Positions 1-5,301 of a DNA stretch of 11,108 nucleotides are shown here, piece by piece; the first letter of the stretch is position 1; each line of letters begins with the position of its first letter. Location: the NCBI GenBank assembly GCA_019689615.1, contig JADGHD010000105.1:1-11108 (forward strand), read 5' to 3'. Below the pieces are notes generated by a model. It saw only the letters and a list, made by a program, of their open reading frames with translations, ran no database searches and was not told the DNA's origin. The stretch comes from Frankia sp. Lineage in GTDB: Bacteria; Actinomycetota; Actinomycetes; Frankiales; Frankiaceae. The position numbers and the translations under genes are program-made.

Positions 1-119
1 ACCGGGTCGGCAGAGGGCAGGCTGACCCCGCCGGCCGCGAATCCGCCCTGCTGGGCGATGCCGGTGAGCGTCCTGTCCGGCTGACGCCGATGGGTGGCCG
101 GTCGGCCCTCGGTCGTCAC
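1..119 (-). CDS. Possible 5' end of an unidentified gene (partial, runs off the window)
   Basis: On the minus strand a GTG at 119-117 overlaps the TGA stop of the mogA-type gene (118-116) in a GTGA arrangement typical of translational coupling. The frame then stays open to the window edge for 39 codons with mostly G/C third positions. The fragment begins VTTEGRPATHRRQ and is polar and basic at first, then Gly/Ala-rich. I recognise no domain. If real, it would be co-transcribed with the molybdenum cofactor gene and might share that pathway, but this rests only on position. It could equally be non-coding sequence that happens to be open, since stop codons are rare at this GC content. Confidence 0.4.
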   Translation of the reverse strand, partial: MTTEGRPATHRRQPDRTLTGIAQQGGFAAGGVSLPSADP

Positions 120-778
120 GTCGTCGTCGGCCGACCGTGGTCGTCGTGCTGGTGGCCGGGCGCGTGTCCGCCGGCGTGGTAGTGGCCAGGCGAGTGCCCG
201 TCGGCGGCATGGCGGTGGCCGCCGTGCGGGCCGTGACCGCTGTGGGCGTGGCCGCTGACTGCGCCGGGTCCGGCGGCGTGATCGCCGGGGACGTGGCCGC
301 CGCCCGGGGCGTGGTCGCCGCCGGCCAGCTGGTCGACCGCGTGCGGGAGCAGGGGGAGCAGCACGGTCAGGCCGTCGCGGACGCCGCCTGGGGAGCCGGG
401 CAGCATCACCACGAGCACCTGGCCGATGGCGCCGGCGACGCCGCGGGATAGCACCGACGTGGGCACCCGGTCCCGGGCGACGGCGCGCAGGGTCTCGGCG
501 ATGCCGGGGATCTCCTTGTCCAGCAGCGGCCGCACGGCTTCGGGGGTCACGTCGGTCGGGGTGAGGCCGGTGCCGCCGGTGGTGAGCACGGCGACGGCCC
601 CGGCGGCGATGGCGTCCCGGACGGCGCCGCGGATGGCGTCGACGTCGTCGGGCACCACGGCCCGGTGCACGACGGTGTGGCCGGCGCCGGTGAGGCCGTC
701 GGCCAGCAGCTTTCCGGAGTCGTCCGGGCGGACGCCGGCCGCGGAACGGTTAGAGCAGGTGATGACCGCGACGTTCAT
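116..778 (-). CDS. mogA: MogA/MoaB-family molybdenum cofactor biosynthesis protein with His-rich C-terminal tail
   Basis: A 220-residue protein of the MogA/MoaB (MPT-binding) family, whose known role is adenylylation of molybdopterin before molybdate insertion in the cytoplasm. The start is the ATG at 778, preceded by a GGGAGAAGG-like ribosome site; a longer open frame runs further upstream but lacks family similarity there. Family features are the N-terminal strand MNVAVITCSNR, the TTGGTG nucleotide/MPT loop at residues 66-71 followed by L-TPTDVTPEA, an S-R-G at about 111-113 and LPGSP at 126-130. The fold ends near residue 152. Residues 153-220 are an added Gly/Ala/Pro-rich tail with 16 histidines, resembling the metal-storing tails of nickel chaperones such as HypB and UreE; its role here is unknown. 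It is transcribed away from the lysR-cox block but serves a molybdoenzyme, which fits the neighbourhood. The choice between mog and moaB as symbol is uncertain. Confidence 0.9.
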   Translation of the reverse strand: MNVAVITCSNRSAAGVRPDDSGKLLADGLTGAGHTVVHRAVVPDDVDAIRGAVRDAIAAGAVAVLTTGGTGLTPTDVTPEAVRPLLDKEIPGIAETLRAVARDRVPTSVLSRGVAGAIGQVLVVMLPGSPGGVRDGLTVLLPLLPHAVDQLAGGDHAPGGGHVPGDHAAGPGAVSGHAHSGHGPHGGHRHAADGHSPGHYHAGGHAPGHQHDDHGRPTTT

Positions 779-976
779 GCCTTCTCCCGAGCTGCCGTCC
801 GTCCCCGCCCTCTCCCATCTACCACGATCGCGCGGCGGCTGGCGCCCGCGGTCGCCGCCTGACCGGCGACGGCGAGACCGGATCTGGCGCTGGTCGCGTG
901 TTGTCGGCGAGCGTGGTACGTGTGAGCGGGCTAACATCGTCGAAACAATGATCATGGTGTGCGTGGGGAGGCTTCG
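779..976. promoter_or_regulatory. Divergent spacer between mogA and the LysR-type gene
   Basis: This 198-bp spacer separates two divergent genes and must hold their promoters. For the rightward lysR gene a TAACAT hexamer at 932-937 could serve as a -10 element, but I see no -35 at normal spacing. A 7-bp inverted pair, TACCACG at 820-826 and CGTGGTA at 912-918, lies 85 bp apart, and a short ATGATCAT palindrome sits at 948-955; either may be chance. LysR-type regulators usually bind the spacer next to their own gene, but I could not find a clean T-N11-A dyad. Confidence 0.5.
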
Positions 977-1933
977 GTGACGCCCGCGCAGCTTCGAGCC
1001 TTCGTGGCGGTCGTCCGGCAGGGCTCGGTGAAGGGTGCCGCCAGCGAGCTCGGTGTCTCCGAGGCCGCCGTCTCGCTGCACGTCGCCCAGCTGCGCAAGG
1101 AACTCGGGGACAAGCTGTTCGTCCGGGCCACCTCGGGGCTCGCGTTCACGCCTGGCGGGTTACGGCTGGCCAGCCGGGCGACCGAGATGCTCGGCCTGCA
1201 GGCGCAGACCATCCGCGAGGTGACCCAGGCCGGCGGCGGGCGGCGGCTGCTGCGTATCGGAGCGTCCTCGCTGTTCGCCGAGCTCGCCGCGCCGGGGCTG
1301 ATCGAGCTGTTCGCCGAGCGGGCCGACGACCTCGACGTCGAGCTGAGCATTCGCGGCCCGCGCGACTTCGCCTCCCTGCTGATCAGCCGGACCGTCGATG
1401 TGACGATCGGGCCGCAGCCGCCGGGCATCGACGCGCAGATCGCCAGCACGCAGTTCCTGAAATACCAGATGATCGCGGTGGCCAGCCCGGACCACCCGCT
1501 GGCGCGGATCAACCCGTCCCTCGGTGAGCTGCGCGAGCAGACCTGGCTGCTCGGGCCGTCCGCGGCCGAGGAGTCGGGGGTCGTCCCGCGGATGATCCGC
1601 CGGCTCAACATCGCCGAGCACAACCAGCAGATCTTCCAGAACCACTCGGCGGCGCTGGAGGAGGCCAAGCGCGGCAAGGGGATCGCGCTGGCCGTCTCGT
1701 TCGCCGTGCAGCAGGACCTCGCCCGCGGGGACCTGCGGCGGATCCCCGGCCAGTTGCTGGCCGCCCAGGGCGCCTGGTACCTGCACACCCTTGGCCGCGG
1801 GAACGCCACCCCGGCCGCCGCCGAGCTGGCCCGGTTCGTGACCACGCCGCGGGCCACCCAGGCGATGCTGCGCGGTACCGGCGTCGCCGTGGGCCGGTTC
1901 AGGCCTTCGATCTACGTCACCCTGTGGAGCTGA
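977..1933 (+). CDS. LysR-type transcriptional regulator, candidate regulator of the CODH cluster
   Basis: A LysR-family DNA-binding regulator of 318 residues, the usual length for the family. The N-terminal winged helix-turn-helix spans about residues 1-60 (VTPAQLRAFVAVVRQGSVKG, then AASELGVSEAAVSLHVAQL and a wing ending FVRATSGLAFTPGG). A linker helix follows, then a periplasmic-binding-protein-like effector domain from about residue 88 to 300. The GTG at 977 is chosen because GGGGAGG (965-971) lies five bases upstream and the HTH begins directly after it; a GTG at 959 in the same frame is possible but lacks a good ribosome site. It is divergent from mogA and lies just upstream, same strand, of xdhC and the cox genes. 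LysR regulators commonly sit beside the operons they control, so control of the CODH genes is a reasonable inference; the effector is unknown. Confidence 0.92.
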   Translation: MTPAQLRAFVAVVRQGSVKGAASELGVSEAAVSLHVAQLRKELGDKLFVRATSGLAFTPGGLRLASRATEMLGLQAQTIREVTQAGGGRRLLRIGASSLFAELAAPGLIELFAERADDLDVELSIRGPRDFASLLISRTVDVTIGPQPPGIDAQIASTQFLKYQMIAVASPDHPLARINPSLGELREQTWLLGPSAAEESGVVPRMIRRLNIAEHNQQIFQNHSAALEEAKRGKGIALAVSFAVQQDLARGDLRRIPGQLLAAQGAWYLHTLGRGNATPAAAELARFVTTPRATQAMLRGTGVAVGRFRPSIYVTLWS

Positions 1934-1980
1934 CGCGCGGCGCGTTCCTCCGGGGTACTCGCCCGCGTCCGGCCTCGTCC

Positions 1981-2005
1981 GGTGCCCGCCGCCCGTCGTG
2001 GCACC
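1981..2005 (+). terminator. Weak hairpin downstream of the LysR-type gene
   Basis: GGTGCC (1981-1986) and GGCACC (2000-2005) can form a 6-bp stem around a 13-base loop, 47 bases after the lysR stop. There is no T-tract. It may be a weak terminator or chance pairing in GC-rich DNA. Confidence 0.2.
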
Positions 2006-2033
2006 TGCGTTGATCTCGTTCACCTCGATCGCC

Positions 2034-2059
2034 TCGCTGGCTGTTTTCGCTGGCCAGCG
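2034..2059. repeat. Iterated TCGCTGGC sites with a 12-bp palindrome
   Basis: TCGCTGGC occurs at 2034-2041 and again at 2047-2054, a 13-bp period, and the second copy runs into an inverted copy to form the perfect palindrome CGCTGGCCAGCG at 2048-2059. Three related half-sites upstream of xdhC could form a protein-binding site. In DNA this GC-rich some short palindromes are expected, so this is only suggestive. Confidence 0.35.
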
Positions 2060-2071
2060 CGGTCGGGGCGG

Positions 2072-2087
2072 CTAAGCGATCGCTTAG
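2072..2087. promoter_or_regulatory. Perfect 16-bp palindrome, probable operator upstream of xdhC
   Basis: CTAAGCGATCGCTTAG is an exact 16-bp palindrome whose last base lies 70 bases before the xdhC GTG start. It includes rare A/T steps at its ends, unlike the GC-only palindromes that arise by chance here. The form (two TAAGCGA half-sites with no spacer) resembles operators of dimeric helix-turn-helix repressors such as TetR-family proteins, and no TetR gene is in the window. The LysR regulator next door is another candidate binder. The half-site TAAGCGA recurs at 3406-3412, upstream of the cox structural genes. Confidence 0.6.
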
Positions 2088-2157
2088 GTGCTCGTTGCGT
2101 GGGCAGGCGGCGGCAGGGATCCTCGGTCACCGTCGGGGCTGTCAAGGAGGTGCGACG

Positions 2158-3345
2158 GTGCGCGACATTGCGGAGGGCCTGGCGACCTGGCACGCCGCCG
2201 GGACGCGCTGCGCGATCGCGACCGTGGTGCGGACGTGGCGCTCGGCGCCTCGTCGCCCCGGTGCTGCCATGGCGGTGGCGGAGACCGGTGAGGTGATCGG
2301 CAGCGTCTCCGGCGGCTGCGTCGAGGCCGACGTCTACGAGCTCGCGCAGCTGGTGCTGCGGACGGGCGTGCCGGTGCTGCAGACGTACGGGGTGAGCGAC
2401 GACAACGCCTTCGCGGTCGGCCTGACCTGCGGCGGCACGCTCGACGTGTTCATCCAGCCGGTGGACGCAACCCACTTCACCAAGCTGCCGGTGGTGCTGG
2501 GCGCGATCGCGAACCGGCGCCCGGTGGCGGTCGCGTCGATCATCCCCGCCACCGCCTCGCAGCAGCGAGGCGAGGTCGTCGTGGACGGGAACGCCGTCCA
2601 CGGAACGCTCGGCGACGAGGCCCTGGCCGCCGAGATCGCGCGGGCTGCCCGCGACATGCTCGCGCGGGAGGCGACCGGGGTGATCCGGGTGCCGGTCCCG
2701 GCCGGACCGCCGGCGGCCGCTGTCCTGGACGGCGAGCCGATCGGGCCCGGTTCGGCCGCGGACGGGCCTGGCCTGGCCGACTCCCTCGTCGCGCCGGGCT
2801 TTCCGGACGAGGTCTCGGTCTTCGTCCAGTCGTTCCCGTCGCCGCCGTTGCTGCTGGTCGTCGGGGCGATCGACTTCGCCGGCGCGCTCAGCCGGATCGG
2901 CAAGCTCCTTGGCTACCACGTCGTCGTCTGCGACGCCCGGCCCACCTTCGCGACCGCCAAGCGGTTCCCGGAGGCCGACGAGGTCGTCGTGCGCTGGCCG
3001 CACCGGTACCTGGAGGAGATCACCACCGACGAGCGCACGGTGATCTGCGTGCTGACGCACGACCCGAAGTTCGACGTTCCGGTGCTGGAACGCGCGCTCG
3101 CCCGGCCGGCCGCCTACATCGGCGCGATGGGCAGCCGGCGGACGCACCTGGACCGGCTCGCCCGGCTGCGGGCCGCGGGCGTCCCCGAGGACCAGCTCGC
3201 CCGGCTGAGCTCGCCGATCGGGCTGGACATCGGCGCGGACACCCCGGAGGAGACGGCGGTCGCGATCGCGGCCGAGTTCATCATGCTGCGGCGCGGCGGC
3301 ACGCCGTCCCGCCTTGTGGACACCCAGCTGGCCATCCACCGCTGA
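2158..3345 (+). CDS. XdhC/CoxI-family molybdoenzyme maturation protein
   Basis: A 395-residue protein with both domains of the XdhC/CoxI family, which acts in the cytoplasm to load finished (often sulfurated) molybdenum cofactor into enzymes of the xanthine oxidase family. The GTG at 2158 is preceded by a near-perfect AAGGAGG (2144-2150), which fixes the start although the frame is open further upstream. The N-terminal CoxI-type domain shows VVRTWRSAPRRPG at about 23-35 and the signature SGGCVE at 51-56. The C-terminal XdhC Rossmann-like domain begins near VVGAIDFAGALSRIGKLLGY, followed by VVVCDARPTFATAKRFPEAD, WPHRYLEE, YIGAMGSRRTH and GLDIGADTPEE. The classic GxGHVA loop is GAIDFA here, a variant I associate with actinobacterial CODH clusters. 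It is upstream of, and in line with, the cox block, 143 bp from the next gene. Serving CODH maturation is the likely role. Confidence 0.92.
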   Translation: MRDIAEGLATWHAAGTRCAIATVVRTWRSAPRRPGAAMAVAETGEVIGSVSGGCVEADVYELAQLVLRTGVPVLQTYGVSDDNAFAVGLTCGGTLDVFIQPVDATHFTKLPVVLGAIANRRPVAVASIIPATASQQRGEVVVDGNAVHGTLGDEALAAEIARAARDMLAREATGVIRVPVPAGPPAAAVLDGEPIGPGSAADGPGLADSLVAPGFPDEVSVFVQSFPSPPLLLVVGAIDFAGALSRIGKLLGYHVVVCDARPTFATAKRFPEADEVVVRWPHRYLEEITTDERTVICVLTHDPKFDVPVLERALARPAAYIGAMGSRRTHLDRLARLRAAGVPEDQLARLSSPIGLDIGADTPEETAVAIAAEFIMLRRGGTPSRLVDTQLAIHR

Positions 3346-3395
3346 CGCCGGCCATCGCCGGACGCCGGCCGCGGGCGACGGCTGACGCCCGGCCA
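3346..3395 (+). terminator. GC-rich hairpin and GACGCC(C)GGCC repeats after xdhC
   Basis: GCCATCGCC (3351-3359) can pair with GGCGACGGC (3374-3382) with one mismatch around a 14-base loop, directly after the xdhC stop. No T-run follows. GACGCC(C)GGCC is present three times (3344-3353, 3361-3370, 3384-3394). This may be a partial terminator or attenuator separating xdhC from the cox structural genes, but the pairing could also reflect the repeats alone. Confidence 0.3.
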
Positions 3396-3435
3396 GCCGG
3401 CAACTTAAGCGAAACCTTGATCGGCCGTTGCCGGC
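3396..3435. promoter_or_regulatory. 9-bp inverted repeat upstream of the cox structural genes
   Basis: GCCGGCAAC (3396-3404) and GTTGCCGGC (3427-3435) are exact inverted copies separated by 22 bases; after one mismatch the outer arms pair for two more. The interval between the arms is relatively A/T-rich and holds TAAGCGA (3406-3412), the same half-site that makes the palindrome at 2072-2087, and a TTGATC (3417-3422) that could be a -35 hexamer, though I see no matching -10. This may be an operator/promoter for the block starting at 3489, or an RNA hairpin. Position 50 bases upstream of the first gene favours regulation. Confidence 0.45.
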
Positions 3436-3488
3436 GGGTTTGACCGGGTGCAGGATCCCCGCGGCGGCCACGAAGAAAGGGCGTCCTC

Positions 3489-3746
3489 ATGCCGGTCGAG
3501 TCGAGCGGACACAGCCGGGGAAACCCGCGGATGTACGAGTTGTTCGAGGGGCAGCCGGATGTCCGGCACAACCAGCCGGGCAGGAGCCCGACGATCTGGG
3601 CGTGGCCGGAGATCGTCGATTTCCTGAAGGTCTCCGGTCAGCCGGTGCAGGGGCCCTGGCCACCGCACCAGAACCCCCGCCCCGACCCCGACCACGAGTC
3701 GCTGCCGGTGGCGGTTGCCGACCCGCTCGCCGACCAGGAGCGGTGA
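3489..3746 (+). CDS. Unknown 85-residue protein at the head of the cox operon
   Basis: A small soluble protein with no family I recognise. It starts at ATG 3489 after an AAAGG ribosome site (3476-3480) and ends only four bases before the coxM start, so it is very likely translated with coxM. The sequence is polar and Pro/Gln/His-rich, with a compact hydrophobic centre around residues 35-48 (TIWAWPEIVDFLKV) flanked by disordered-looking stretches; the C-terminal third contains QNPRPDPDH. There is no signal peptide, membrane segment or cysteine. A Met at residue 15 (RMYELFEG) is an alternative start. First place in a CODH operon suggests a role in CODH assembly, stability or translation of coxM, but this is inferred only from position. 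The codon use is like its neighbours. Confidence 0.7.
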   Translation: MPVESSGHSRGNPRMYELFEGQPDVRHNQPGRSPTIWAWPEIVDFLKVSGQPVQGPWPPHQNPRPDPDHESLPVAVADPLADQER

Positions 3747-3750
3747 GGCC

Positions 3751-4626
3751 GTGTACCCGTCACGATTCCGCTACGAGGCACCACGCTCGCTGGATGACGC
3801 GATCGCGCTGTTACAGGCCGGGCAGGGCGAGGCGAAGGTTCTCGCCGGTGGGCAGAGCCTCGTTCCGCTGCTGAAGCTGCGCTTCGCCGCGCCGGAGCTG
3901 CTCGTCGACATCAATAACCTGCCTGGGCTGGACTACCACCGCGTCGACCCCGACGGCACGATCCGCATCGGCGCGCTGTGCCGGCACGCCACCCTGGAAC
4001 GTTCCCCGCTCCTCGTCGAGCGGCAGCCGACCATGGCCGCTGCCGCCCCGCTGGTGGCCGACCCGCTCGTGCGCAACCGGGGGACGCTCGTCGGCTCGCT
4101 CTGCCACGCCGACCCGCAGGGCGACTGGGCGGCCGTCGTCACCGCGCTGGGCGGGCGGGTCGTGGCCGCGGGGCCGCGTGGTCGCCGTGAGATCCCGATT
4201 GGCGAGTTCGTCACCGGCCCGTTCGAGAACGCCCTGCGCTACGACGAGATCGCCGTCGAGGCGGTCATTCCCGCGTCCAAGGGTCAGCCGGCTGGCGGCT
4301 ACCTGAAGCTGGAGCGACGGGTCGGCGACTTCGCGACCGCCGCGGCCGCGGTCGCCCTTGAGCTCTCCGGCGACGTCGTCACCAGGGCCGGGATCGCGCT
4401 GTGCGGTGTCGGCCCGTCGACGATCGACGCCACCGACGCCGGCCGGGCGCTCACCGGCCGAACGCTGACCGCCGCGGCGATCGAGGAGGCGGCGGACCTT
4501 GCCGCGGCCGCCGCGCAGCCGCGCACCGACCACCGGGGGAGCGCCGCGTACAAGCGCCAGGTCGTCCGCACGTTCGTGACGCGGATCCTGCGCAACGTCG
4601 TCAGCACTGCGGAGAGGGCGGCCTGA
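3751..4626 (+). CDS. coxM: Carbon monoxide dehydrogenase medium (FAD-binding) subunit CoxM
   Basis: The flavoprotein subunit of aerobic CODH, passing electrons from the CoxS iron-sulfur clusters through FAD to the quinone side. It has 291 residues, close to the roughly 288 of the Oligotropha protein. The GTG at 3751 gives the typical start VYPSRFRYEAPRSLDDA; an upstream open extension reads through the previous gene and is rejected. The first FAD motif AGGQS is at residues 32-36, exactly where the family has it. The second, normally TIGG, reads TLVG at 112-115, followed by SLCHADPQGDW. The C-terminal CODH flavoprotein domain follows with GGYLKLERRVGDFATAA. Spacing is four bases from the upstream small gene and one base to coxS (TGAGATG), giving the usual M-S-L order. 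The TLVG variant is the only odd feature. Confidence 0.95.
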   Translation: MYPSRFRYEAPRSLDDAIALLQAGQGEAKVLAGGQSLVPLLKLRFAAPELLVDINNLPGLDYHRVDPDGTIRIGALCRHATLERSPLLVERQPTMAAAAPLVADPLVRNRGTLVGSLCHADPQGDWAAVVTALGGRVVAAGPRGRREIPIGEFVTGPFENALRYDEIAVEAVIPASKGQPAGGYLKLERRVGDFATAAAAVALELSGDVVTRAGIALCGVGPSTIDATDAGRALTGRTLTAAAIEEAADLAAAAAQPRTDHRGSAAYKRQVVRTFVTRILRNVVSTAERAA

Positions 4627-4627
4627 G

Positions 4628-5175
<548 letters not shown>

Positions 5176-5176
<1 letters not shown>

Positions 5177-5301
5177 TGCCCGGCCGCGCCGGCACTCCCG
5201 CGGATGTCCGCGTCGATCCCCGCGCCCGCGCCCTGGCTTGCTTGTTCGTTCGCGTCCCGGTCCTGGCCGCGCAGGTGTCCGAGAAGGAAGGCCGTGCATG
5301 A
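5176..5301 (+). CDS. Possible 41-codon linker ORF coupling coxS to coxL
   Basis: The 121-bp coxS-coxL gap is exactly filled by an open frame beginning with an ATG that overlaps the coxS stop (TGATG at 5174-5178) and ending with a TGA that overlaps the coxL start (ATGA at 5298-5301). It would encode a basic 41-residue peptide (begins MPGRAGTPADVRVD, with a short hydrophobic stretch ACLFVRVPVLAA near residues 21-32). About four-fifths of its third positions are G/C, somewhat less than in neighbouring genes. Ribosomes could pass from coxS through it to coxL, so it may act through translation itself. It could also be a chance frame, as the coxL ribosome site (5281-5291) lies inside it. I know of no homologue. 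Confidence 0.35.

Noticed and set aside
426..980. A 184-codon plus-strand open frame over the mogA gene
   Set aside because: Antisense to mogA, Ser/Arg/Pro-rich with no domain; a shadow frame.
779..1081. N-terminal extension of the MogA-type protein in the open frame
   Set aside because: It runs through the divergent promoter region and into the lysR HTH; the family start and ribosome site are at 778.
2076..2083. GCGATCGC core of the palindrome as a HIP1-like repeat
   Set aside because: HIP1 is a cyanobacterial genome-wide octamer; here it is one occurrence inside a longer palindrome, so a regulatory site is a better reading.
2020..3471. A 483-codon open frame on the minus strand
   Set aside because: Antisense to a well-supported XdhC-family gene and without domain signals.
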